Source: Ianthella basta
Lineage: Eukaryota; Porifera; Demospongiae; Verongiida; Ianthellidae
DNA: 64,000 nt
Assembly (NCBI GenBank): GCA_964019415.1
Contig: OZ025880.1
Coordinates: forward strand, 2,019,813 to 2,083,812
Reading direction: 5' to 3'
Shown: positions 23,372 to 34,361 of the stretch, piece after piece
Layout: every line of letters begins with the position of its first letter
Numbering within the stretch: position 1 is the stretch's first letter
Position numbers and translations under genes: made by a program
Notes under the pieces: model-generated
Seen by the model: only the letters and a program-made list of their open reading frames with translations
What the model was told of the DNA's origin: nothing
The model's database searches: none

Positions 23372-26300
23372 CTATGTTTCTGTCTCTGTCTCAGTCACTG
23401 TATCATCATCCTCTGAGGTGGGCACTCCAGCACGCAGTTCTGTTATGAGAACTAGGTTCCTAAGTCTCTCTGCTGGTGCTTCCAACAGTGGCTCAGCATT
23501 ATCCTCCCTTTGTTCTTCCTGTTTCTGGCAGCATCTCAACTGCCTGCACTTCAGGTACACCTTCTTTCCCAGTAGAATGCCAGGATACAGGAGGGGTAGG
23601 TAGATGAGGATCATCTGGAGGGAAGCAAAGAACTGTCTTGTCCCAATGGGTGTGCTGAGATCAGTAATGTGAAGACTCAAGATGAGGATGAGGGCCAGGT
23701 TACCAAGGATGGCTGTATCCAAAGTGTTGAGTTTGCGTGAGTTGTAGGGTAGCAAGGCTGTAATGAGTAGAAGCAAGGCCACAGTGAGGAAGATCTGGAT
23801 ACGGAGAGCATCTTCTGCTCTTGGTATGAACACAGCTACTAGGAGCTGGAGAATACGATGGAAGAGGTAGAGGGAAGAGAAGCTTCTGAAGCGCTCCTTA
23901 TAGCAGCCTTGAAAGACATTGACAAAGTGGTAGACCCATCTGTCTGTGTAGACATTGCTGCAGAATGTCTGCATCCTCTGCAGCTTCCTCAATGGTGGCA
24001 CAGCTATGATGAGTCTGCCAAACAGCTGAGGCCCAATGGGAAGTGTGAGGAGAACAAAGGATGGCAGAAGGACAAACACTAGTAGTATGACAATGGCTGG
24101 TATGAAGTAAGCAATGTGTTGTATGGAGCCATAGGGCACAGAGCCCTGCCACCACACCACCACCTTCCTCTCCCCATCCTCCCCTGTGATGGTCTGGTTG
24201 ACAAGGATGTATTAGGAGCTGACCAGGAAGCGAGTGAATCCAAGAATGACAAAGGCAGGAAGTGCTCTGTCATATGACATGCCATCTGAGTACTTTGCCT
24301 TCCATTGGCGCATTCTCCTGAGACATTGGTCCACTCGATGACAGCATATCCACTTCTCTGCTGACCTCTCCAGAACAGTGAGTGTGATGGCCACTGTCAG
24401 TGGGAACAGTCCAATGGAGTAGTGCAGAAGGAGTGTCTGTAGCAGGGTGAGGTGTGTGTGTGGTGTTAGGCAGTATGGTGGGAGGAGCACTCCGAAGAAC
24501 TCCAGGTTCCACATGCCATACAGAAATCGGTATATCCTGACAAATGCATTGTGCAGTGGTCCCAACTCAACATCACCTCTGATAGTGGAGAAAGCCAGGA
24601 GTTGTGCAAACAGCAGAAATGAGTTGAACCTTCCTGACACTAGGTCGATGTTGAAGAGCATCAAGACAAACATGAAGGCAAGCATGGGCACCCACTCACT
24701 CAGGATCCACACAAGAATGCCCACTTTACTAAGCCCTTCATCACAGCTGACACACACTGGTTTTATTCCATTGAAGTTCACTGCAACTCCATTCCTTTCA
24801 AGACAGTCTCCACAGAGAAGTCCTTTGCGATTAGACCCACTACACACCACTTCTTGGAGCATTTGCTGTGAGATATTTTCAGGAAGAATGATTTGCCGTG
24901 TTTGACAGTATTCTGGAGGACATGGTCCAGTGAAGAACTTCTGTCCATCACAGCTGTGCTGGTCATTGGATGGCAGGTATCCAGCCCAGTGGTTTCTCTC
25001 CAAAACAGCACCAATCACTTCAGGGTGACTCTCATTACATTCTGCTATTCCAATCACAGTTAGCAGTCCACAATGACATGTTCCCTTGTCTCCTGAGCCA
25101 TATCGGAAGATGTAACCAGGAGGACAGCACTGGAGCTCTATGTTCATCACAAGGAGTTGATCTGTGTTGTCCACTGACTGCAGAACCAGCTGAGGAGGTC
25201 TAACTACTGCAGACGTGTTGCTTGTGTTGCTAGGGAAGGAATGGTTGGCCATGCCATGTCTTTGTGGAATGCCATGGAGGATGACTCTAAAGTCAGCAGT
25301 GTATTTGGAGAAAGAGCTCAGTTCCATTGGTAGTGAGTCATCCACCTTGTTAATCAGTACTGCAAACACTGGAGTGATAATATTGTCAAACTCATCATAT
25401 GCTCGACTATAGGGAAGTTGCTTCGGCTTGCCAGGAATTAAATGAATATGTGTGGTCATGTTCCCATTCATATAGCTGATACCAGACATTATCTCCCACT
25501 GTGATTTGCTAAGTAAATGAATGAAAAGTTAAAATGTTGTATATCAAATACACTGAAACTCAGTAAGCCTGAGAATGGAGCTAAATTGGTAGAAATATTT
25601 TTCCTTGTAGTCTGAGAGTAACAGTTACGAGCATCAGACATATACAGTGAGAGTCCTGCAACAACAGCTGAGTTATCATCAAAGATAAATGCACTTCTGT
25701 TCTCCTCCCACTCTTGGTCATACTGGAGAAAACAGTTTGACACTGGTAACACTCCAGGTGCAGAGCTAACGTATATGGCACCTCCTCTCTGAAAGGCATG
25801 GTTGAAAATGAAATCTAAAGTTACATTATTGCCAACTCTGATGTAACTATTTCCATGGAGAGCAATAGCACCACCATGTGTAGCTACACAGATCTTTACC
25901 AAAGCCATTGTATTTGCTTGGAACACAATTTCTGTATCTAGAGCATATATTCCTTGTGAAGAAGCTCCACAGTAGATGTCTAATTCATTCCTTACTGTTA
26001 TCTGTACTGATTTTGCAAATATCATGTTTGTGTTGGTTTCAACCTGAAAAGAAGGATTGATGCCTTGTGATAACTGCTGATTCATAACTGCAAGTGATTC
26101 TTCAGAAGACGAGTTAATCACTATGTGAAAGCGATCGAAATACGAAGTATTCTCTGATAGTTGCATAATGTTCATTTGGTCACTTATAACATTAAAATCT
26201 GCAATAAAATTTGTCATTCTGACACCTCTGAACAACCTCTTCCCATGAGTAGGAAGTGACTGGAAAGCACATGCACTTCCACTTGCTGCCATGTTGTGAA

Positions 26301-28255
26301 GTAGATGTACATTCTCAATAATCAGTCTATCCCCACTGTCACCTTGGTAATGTGAGTGTTTGTAAAGCGCAGATATACCTCCACCAACTCCAGGCCCTGC
26401 TGTATTGAATGCAAACTTATCCTTTGTAAAGATGACAATGTTGTCTGTTCTGAATGTAGCACTGACAGTAGAGAACTCCACATGAACACCTCCACCCATC
26501 ATGTCATGTTTCTCTGAGGGGAATAGTTCGTTGTACATAAAAATTACAATTCCGAATTTCTACCACATTTGCTACTGATGCATCTTTAATCTGAAGCAAC
26601 ATCCCTCCTCCACGGCACGCTGTGTTACTGAAAAGGTCTAGTGCAAGGTGAATAGTGTTTTTGCTTGAGGAGTCCTGCAGGTTGACAAGGACTCCACCAC
26701 CCAGTACTGCAGAACTGTTAGAGATCTTCATGTTGTGTACAATGAATATATTGTCAGTGGCAAGGTCCCTGCAGACAATGGCAATACCACCACCCCAGAA
26801 GGCATGGTTATGACTGACAAGTGTGTATTTGATCTCCACTAAATTTTCCATGGCATGGCCACTGAATTCAAAATACCCACCGGCTCCACAAAGTGCTCTG
26901 TGAGCATGAAATCCTGTCTTAGTCACGAATATTGCATTTCTCCTTGCCCATCTTGTCACAAATACTTGTAGTCCTCTTCTGCATGCTTTTGAGCTGTTTG
27001 ATCCCACTAGGTACATATCCTGGAGCAGGACAGCATTTCTCTCTGACTGATCTGTAACTTCAATGGATAAGGCACTGCCTGGAGCTACACATTCTGTGAG
27101 CCCAAACACTTCAACAGTTCCAATTTGTATGTGGTTTCTGTTGGAGTTGCCTCTCAGTTCAATTTTGATGCTGGTAAGGGTAATAGAGTTGTTAAAAGCA
27201 TCCTTAGTTGTACTTGAACAAAACTGTTCATCAATTGTGGTTCCACTCACTGTCCTATTGCTGCTGTTGTGAAGGTTCTGACAATCCTCTAAAACTTCAA
27301 CATCTTCGAGAAATACATTGTAGTGGCACACAGTATCAAGAAGGGCTATAGAGATGCCACTTCCACTGCTGGGTCTGTCTAGGTGGCTATAGATAGTGAA
27401 TTTGGAGAGAATAATCTCACCACCCTTTCCATCTCCCATCACAGTGATGTTGATACCTGTGAATGTCATAGCAAGATTTCTGGGATTGACATTTTCCACA
27501 AAAACGGCTTTACATTTAATCGTCAACGTCGTAAGCTGAATTCTCTCGTTTGCCAAAGAAGCATCTCTTGTGCTACCTGTAAGATACTCAAAGTGTATCC
27601 CACTGCCATGAATGCCATAATGGACTATTACCACATTGGATATTAAAACATTCCCTTGTGTGATTGAGGCATCATTCCTGATGAAGGAAATACCTCTTCC
27701 ATAAGGGCCAGTGATATTAATGATAAGAGACACTAAAATTACTATCTTACAGTCTTGAAAGTACAGGGTTGAGGAATCTGTAAGAGAATCACTGTGCTGC
27801 AGCTGTTTGCCGCAGTTTCGGAATACTATATATTCGATGTGAATTGTCTCAACATTGTAAAATGCCAAGTTTGCACCATCAGTGCACTGAATCATTGATG
27901 GATAAGCTTCACAATCACTCACTACCACTATGGTTGTGAGATTCATTGATGTCCCTTCTATAGCTAGCAAGCTGCCAACTGGCTCAAGTACATGGATGCC
28001 ACAGCCAATGGCAATCAAAGTATTGTTCCCAATGTGTGCAAGGGCATAGTTCAGTGACCCACATGATTCATTAAGGTGTCGTGGACAGGGTACTGGGTCA
28101 CTTGTTGGTGTGTCATGTATACAGTGTGGACTATCCTCTCCTGTTGTACTAACCCACATGGTTCTTGTGTAGTCCTCAGAAGCTGCTCCAGTGCAGCATG
28201 TGAGCAGCCACAGCACACACACCAGTAGGCTGTGTTTGAGTAGGTCTGGCATCAT
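23372..28255 (-). pseudogene. Receptor C: multiply disrupted receptor copy
   Basis: It aligns end to end with F and the other copies but has three lesions. A one-base expansion of an A run near 26535 ('tacataaaaattac' against 'tacataaaattac' in F) shifts the frame inside the ectodomain. A 22-bp deletion near 25500, between two 'cactgt' repeats still present in F, shifts it again. TAA replaces a serine codon at 24212-24214 in the fourth membrane segment (GTC-AGC-TCC-TAA-TAC). There are also in-frame losses of 27 and 6 bp near 25445-25475 relative to F. Signal peptide (from the ATG at 28255), GGG repeats, Cys-rich block, membrane domain and tail remain recognisable. The ectodomain groups with F. 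Probably non-functional, and a possible donor for gene conversion. Confidence 0.9.
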
Positions 28256-28520
28256 TGGGTACCTTCCACTCCACACCTATAATATTATATGGGATTCCAT
28301 GAGAAAGAAATCATTAATGGCTTGAGTATATGTAGCAGCACAATTAATGAGCATTAAATCACAAGGTAAGTGTTATAAAATAATAATACCTTCCACTCCT
28401 ACTCCACGCCTATAATAAGATACGGGATTCCACAAGAAAAGAAATCATGAATGGTTTTACTATATAAAAAGCAGCACACATGAGCATTACATTACTAGGA
28501 AAGTGCTTTAAATAATAATT
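28256..28520 (-). promoter_or_regulatory. 5' flank of receptor C, internally duplicated
   Basis: This flank is of the C/E class ('accttccactccacacctat' next to the start). It holds two tandem copies of ~125 bp: 28260-28375 and 28388-28510. Both contain 'accttccactcc', 'ggattcca...agaaatcat', a 'gcagcaca' block and 'atgagcatta'. The second copy is more diverged. The corresponding flank of E (51840-51960) has one copy only. Confidence 0.65.
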
Positions 28521-29278
28521 ATTAGCAGAACACTCCAATTATGATCGTTCAAAATTTGAATGGCGCATAATTAGCACCACACGCATGACCAAGTGGGATG
28601 TGAACATTTGCCGCTAAGGTACATTAAACAGGGTCTAAGAAACAGTCATTTGTTATGAGCAAACAATATTGGACAAGTTGTGAAGAGCATTACTATAATT
28701 GTTCTATCAACTTACAGAAGTATTGGTGGGGCAATATTGTGTGGCAAATTCTTCCACACTCAAGTTTATTGGCACAGATAAGAAAGCACACACCATTAAT
28801 CAGACGTTTTGACTTGCACTGCCAGGCACAGTGCCTATTATAGAGGCTTTTGTTTGTAGGTCCATGGATTGTGAAGCTTTGTATGCAGTATTTCACTATA
28901 ACTATGAATAATTATAGTAATTCACTTTACATAGTAGAATGCTGTTGGCAATGTGCACACAATAGGTATGCAGTGAGAGTGCCAGTTAGTCACTTCCCTT
29001 CCATTCCTACATGGTGTGTGTACATGGGATGAATTGCTATAACAGCAAATCACTAGAAAATTATACATCAAATCAGCCTGCATTCTACCCGAGCCAGTGT
29101 CATGTAAATACATCGTAGTGAAGCTGGGAACTATGTACACAGTTGATCCTAAAATTGGCAAAAGTGATTGTCTCTCTAGTCAGGTAAGCAATATATGGAA
29201 GAGCTGCAGACAGAGCTGCATATCTGTTTTTGTGCTTCGGAAGCACACTTTGTTCATGGCTGTTTAATGTGACATTTA

Positions 29279-29327
<49 letters not shown>

Positions 29328-30240
29328 CTGGCATAAAGCATGACCACATTAGAGCAGGAATGGATGCACCATTGCTCTGTTCCTGGCTTTTCATAGGTTA
29401 GCATGCACATGGTTTTTTGTCATTGGTACCAAGTTAATTAATGGCAACAGCAATACAGTATACAATTTTATCTACACAATTGCGTCAACATGCAGTGAAA
29501 CTGTACTCTGAATACTCTATTCACACATGATGTATATGAAAGACACACACACACAATCATCCATTGTTAGTGTGTACAAAGAAAGGTCTCTGTACTGAAT
29601 GTGAACCCTAGTGCATTGTGCTATCTCATTCAGAGTACAACAATACACATCAATGAACATGTACTTTTGCATTCTGTATATATTGTTGATTGCAGTATTC
29701 ATGATACCTTGCAAGACACACAATACAGTGTTTCATTTTGTGAAGCTTGTAATGATTCACAGCTTGACTGTACAGAGCCAGCTAGAATAGTTTACATAGA
29801 CTTCTAGTTGATGATGATTGTGCACATGAAAAGACATTTTATGTACAGTATTGCCAGCATTTACATACAGGCTGATGTACATGCTATAGTAACTAAATCA
29901 ATCCTACAGTCAAGAAAGTTAACATTCAGTTCTAATTGAAGCATTCCTTGTATGGGTGCACACATGCATGGTTGTGGGAATAGAGTTTGTAGCTACACAG
30001 CGCTTGCAATGTGTGTGTGGTGCTGAATTCCTTGCCTTGGAATGGAATCAAATGCACACACACTTCACATTCTGACCATTGTACTGACTATAAACAGTTC
30101 AGTACTCGTTAGTTAAGCACAGATGAAACTTGTGAGAAAGAGACATTTAAGGCTAGGTACAAGATGAGTGAGTACTTGGAACAGAAGGCCCCTCTGGTGT
30201 TAGACCCCCTCAAGCTCCCTATATACATTGTTGACCCTTC
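28521..30240. other. Spacer between receptor C and dispanin gene 1
   Basis: No gene of its own is supported. 28560-28900 is the distal receptor flank, related to 52640-52930 upstream of E ('acattaaacagggtct', 'ggacaagttgtgaag'). A 42-bp (TG)n tract is at 29283-29324. Spacer module copy 5 is at 29490-29690 (core 29582-29646). The ATG at 30164 opens a 75-codon frame that is out of frame with the CD225 exon; it could be an upstream exon if an intron exists, but no clear donor decides this. Confidence 0.6.
29490..29690. repeat. Spacer module, copy 5 (core 29582-29646)
   Basis: Near-identical core, preceded by 'catgcagtgaaactgtact' and 'gaatactctattcacaca'. It lies about 550 bp upstream of the dispanin gene at 30241, the closest association of the module with a dispanin gene in the window. 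Confidence 0.8.
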
Positions 30241-30819
30241 ATGCAGGCAGCTCAGCATTGTGTTGATGCCCATGCAACAGCTGCCCCTCCTCCTCCTCCT
30301 CCCAACACATGGCTTGCATGGTCTATCATCTCTCTCCTCTGCTGCTGCTGGCCACTTGGACTTGTCGCATTCACCTGCAGCATCATGGTAAAGGGCTGCA
30401 TGTGCATCTGGTTGTACATTGCACTATTCTGTGAACATAACCCCACATATTATATCATATAGCATTGTTACACTGAAAACTGCACGACATAATAATTTAT
30501 ATATATATGATGGGTGCAGACCATTTGATACAGTCAAGATTTTATACCTTAATAGCTCAGTTGTAAGTATCACCTTACAAACTGTGACACTGTGTATGCC
30601 CAAACTGTGATTCCCATTTTCTTTCTCTTTTCACCCCCCTTCTACATCCATAGTCTCACTACAACTACACTGCTGGTAACTATGTATGAAGGTGCCAAGT
30701 CAGCTTCTCGCACTGCAAAGGTCATCAATATTGCCTGTCTGGTGGCGGGAATTACCATCTATGTCATCACTGGAATACTCATTGGCATCCTGCAGGGAGC
30801 TAGTGTGGCCAGCAACTAG
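30241..30819 (+). pseudogene. Dispanin/CD225 (IFITM-like) gene 1, frameshifted in the last exon
   Basis: Dispanins are small two-segment membrane proteins; vertebrate IFITMs are the best-known members. The first visible exon reads to 30387: possible start at 30241 or acceptor 'ttcatgcag' at 30246, then a Pro-rich run, NTWLAWSIIS, LLCCCWPLGLVAF and SIM before donor gtaaag. The last exon starts after 'tacatccatag' (30653). Read in phase 0 it gives SHYNYTAGNY and then stops, because TATG is duplicated in 'aactatgtatgaaggt' (four extra bases). Past this the frame is perfect: YEGAKSASRTAK, VINIACLVAGITIYVITGIL and a stop at 30817-30819. Either a young pseudogene, an assembly error, or use of an unrecognised acceptor. 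Confidence 0.75.
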
Positions 30820-30981
30820 TAGGCCTGTTGCATAGATGGATTTGGCACTTGGGCCGGGGCCGAAGTAGGTACGTACTGCCAACCAGTGACCACCTCTCTA
30901 GACTGTCAAGCAAATTTATGGATGAACCATGACATTGGTGCTTATCTCCTTTCACACTTCAGAAGAAACACAAGCACTACA

Positions 30982-30984
<3 letters not shown>

Positions 30985-31036
<52 letters not shown>

Positions 31037-31044
31037 TGTGTGTG
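30985..31044. repeat. (TG)n microsatellite
   Basis: A ~60-bp TG tract with one TA interruption, 165 bp downstream of the stop of dispanin gene 1. Confidence 0.95.
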
Positions 31045-33230
31045 GCTAGGACATATACACTTAGTACAGGTGTGCATGTCTGTATTGTCTAATCATGTGC
31101 ATGTTGGTGTGTCTACCAATGAGAGCAGCTGTGTCACTGGCATGTGCACACACATTGTGTATGCACGTCTGCACTTATGCAAGTGTGTATTGCACAAATG
31201 ATGGATACATATCTATCATTGTTCTGTGTGGTATCCAATTGACTTACAGTACTGCAGTGACAGTCTGTAGTGTTTAGGTGTTTACTGAGTGTGTGTTCTA
31301 TCTTAGTACTATGTTACTGTACTTAGCATGGCTACCTATTATGGTTGGAGTAATGTGTTAACTGTTACTATGCATGTGAATACACGTGCTTATTGTCCTA
31401 TTGTTCAGGTACGGTTGAGTTGCTGAATAATATTGTTGCTCACGAGAGTCCAGTCCGTGATCAAACCATCCATACACGAGCACTACATTCTGTTCCTTGC
31501 ATTTATTGAGCAAGCACGTGGCTGCCATTGATACTAGTTAGTGGCAATAACACAATTATCCCAAAACAAGTATGTCAACAAATAGTGAAACTGTAGGGAT
31601 GTAGTCCATGAATACCCTATTCACAAGATGTTGTAAGTGAAACACACAATCACAATCATCCATTGTTATATTGTGCACCCAAAATGACTGAATATATTAT
31701 ACCATACCATAGACATATGACCCTACAGTGTTATCTAATTCAGGGTAGGACATAAAGTCAATGAGCATTCACTATTAGAGTCCATTTATTCTCTAGACAA
31801 TACTTTGCAAGACGTGAGTGCAGTACGCAAGCTCTATACATACACAGATCCGAACCACCCATAAACACACCTGCAGACACACACATACACAATGATATTG
31901 TAGAGGCTCATTACCATGCATGCTGTAGGATCTTCAAATGGAAACCATGTTTTCTCAGGCTTATATCACCTATTTGCACACAGTTTCCTTGGTATTGGTA
32001 TATACTTGCATTCATAGTGAACCCCCACTGCATGCCAATCGATGCTGGTGCCCGGTCCCCCGCACCTTCAGCAACTTGCACTGGTGGTGTTTTCCTTTCA
32101 TCAACTAGCGCAAACACTCTAATTGCACTCGGGGTGGTTACTCTCGGCAACTTGCACGGGTGGCCTTATTCATATAAGCACAAGGGCATATACTGCATGT
32201 GCAGATTGCAACTTGCACTGTGTGGTGGTGGTAGTGGAGGTGGTGGTATATATAGCGCAAACACTCTACCTTGGCAACTTGCACTGGTGATCTTGTTCCT
32301 AGTATAGCACTTCCACATATACTATATATATTACATATACTGTATATTTATATATATATATATATATATAAATTAAATAATTATAATAAAACAGTGTACA
32401 GGGCGAAGTCAACAGAAACATGCAATCATGCAGCCTGGGGCAGGCTAGTGTTAGACAAGCTCAGTACAACTGCAACCTACTGTAGAATAGAGTATACTGT
32501 ATATATATCTGACTACCATATGCATGTGCCATACAACAGATTGCATAAGAACTGTACTAGTGTCAATAAATCTCTTTGGTTAATTTTGTACTATGTATTT
32601 GGGTTTCCCAAAGGTGCTAAATGCTTGGAGCACGTGCTAGTATGTCTAACACAGATGAAAGTCTTAGAATCAGTACAGGAATATCCTGTGCACACAGTTA
32701 CATATTCAGAAATATGTTTACTGAAAGGTCCCTACCAACCTACCTAGGAATTTTAGTTTTTCTGAGGTAATAGATTAAATAACAGTGATGTTTAATTATA
32801 TTAGCTCCAGATAATTTATATGCAACGGTATTCAATCAGTAGTAGATTTAGCCCCCTGGACCCCAAATACCCCTTAGCAAAAGTCCCCCAAATTCAATGT
32901 AGCAGACCTCTTACAGATACATGTTTATTCCTTCCCTTTACAGCTATTTGTATTCCATTGCAGATCTTGAGTATGTATAGTATAATTTATTTAATTTTAT
33001 TATGTATAATATGATACTATGTATAATATATTATATGTGTTTGCCTTCTAACATATTCATCGATCTGTGAGTATTCATACCAGAGCTTCATGTACATATG
33101 TTCTCATGTTTCGTTGAATGACAACTTTACTGCAGCCGTGCATTACCTACGTATGTATAATTTTGTGCAAGTGTGTATTCCCGATTCTACATATCTATCT
33201 CTCCACATTGCCCTATTCCCTTTTATATAG
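31045..33230. other. Spacer with module copy 6 and short direct repeats
   Basis: No intact gene. A diverged module copy is at 31580-31800. Four copies of a GCAACTTGCAC motif are spaced about 60-75 bp apart between 32070 and 32290, two of them near 'agcgcaaacactct'. An AT-rich (TA)n stretch is at 32341-32390. 32530-32750 matches 55740-55950 ('gaactgtacta', 'aataaatctctttggtta', 'gtctaacacagat', 'agtcttagaatcagta'), part of a dispanin intron or flank. 32820-33230 resembles the sequence before the relics at 5460 and 13795. Confidence 0.55.
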
Positions 33231-33415
33231 TCTGCTTAACACTACAGCCTTGGCCACTATGACTCTGCTGTGTCATGATCAGATTCTCGGATGGCATTGA
33301 TCTGGAATTTTGTGACCACATGCACGGTGGTGGGCATTGGTGTCTATACAGCCACTGGTGTTGACATATACTTTGCTATTGTGGATAATGCACATACTAT
33401 CATCTACCTTTCTAG
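33231..33415 (+). pseudogene. Relic of a dispanin (CD225) last exon
   Basis: It follows the acceptor-like 'cccttttatatag' and aligns with the last exons at 45698 and 57850 ('cactatgactctgctgtgtc', 'gcattgatctggaattttgt', 'ggtggtgggcattggtgtct', 'gccactggtgtt', closing 'ctacctttctag'). A 'catgatcagattctc' insertion and other indels break the frame. The preceding CD225 exon is missing. The third copy of the 3'-flank repeat follows at 33685-33850. Confidence 0.75.
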
Positions 33416-34361
33416 TTAGTCTGCGAAATTTGGATCTGTTCAGGCACGCTCACTTGTGTCAACTGTTAATTTTAAGTACCCTAACTAGATCATTAGGTTC
33501 TTATGCCTTAATCACACCATTTACTGTAATTGGCTTTTAATATTATAACATTGAGTTGCAAAGGTCCTAAGTTGGTCTGAAGAGGTATACATAGAACAAT
33601 GCTATAGCCACTGTAATTATAATTATGCACCTGCATCAAAAAGGTGAATATAAATTTCTGTATGCAACTGATGCAAATGTACACTCCCAAGGGCAAGTGC
33701 ATGAGTGAAGACAATGCAGTAATAGAAACTAAGTATTATTCAAACTAAGTTCTATGTCCTGATATTTGGACTCACTTCACAATATACTTACATAGACAAA
33801 GTGGGTGTCGCAGCCAAGATCCTCTGTGGGATTATGCAGTACAGTTGCAGCTTTGCAGTATGATTGTTTGAGTTTAAAAATTGGAGTTGCAAGGAATCTA
33901 GACAGACATTCTTGAATTCAATTAATTAAAAGCTGATTGAATTTGCACATGCAATTATATTGCTAATGAATAGCAGAAACTCTAACCAAAATGCATTCAG
34001 GGCATATATGTGCACTAAAATCACACATGCATGGAATATCTCTGTGTGCCACCCCCTGCAGGCAAGTACAAGGATACTCCAGGCATCACGGTACATGAGG
34101 ATATGCACCAATACATCTGACACAGGAGGTTTGTCCATAATATTTGCATTGTGACATCATGAATATTCACTTGTGTGCTACACACTGGCATCTTTGACAG
34201 ACTGCATGTTTCTATAATGAGCTCAAGAGTACTGTAGTTCACTCATTTTTGTATTACATTTGAATGCAGTCATAGTGTACTTCATGTGAATGCATTGAAA
34301 GAAAGAAGTGCATGAAACATGTTTGTGAATCAAGTCAGTCAGTGCATTATTACTTCCTTAA
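33416..34361. other. Spacer downstream of receptor D
   Basis: It contains the dispanin 3'-flank repeat (33685-33850) and sequence shared with 14120-14330 ('aagtacaaggatactccagg') and with the 3' flanks of B and F ('gaaagaaagaagtgcatgaa'). No supported gene; the short open frames are not conserved between copies. Confidence 0.6.
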
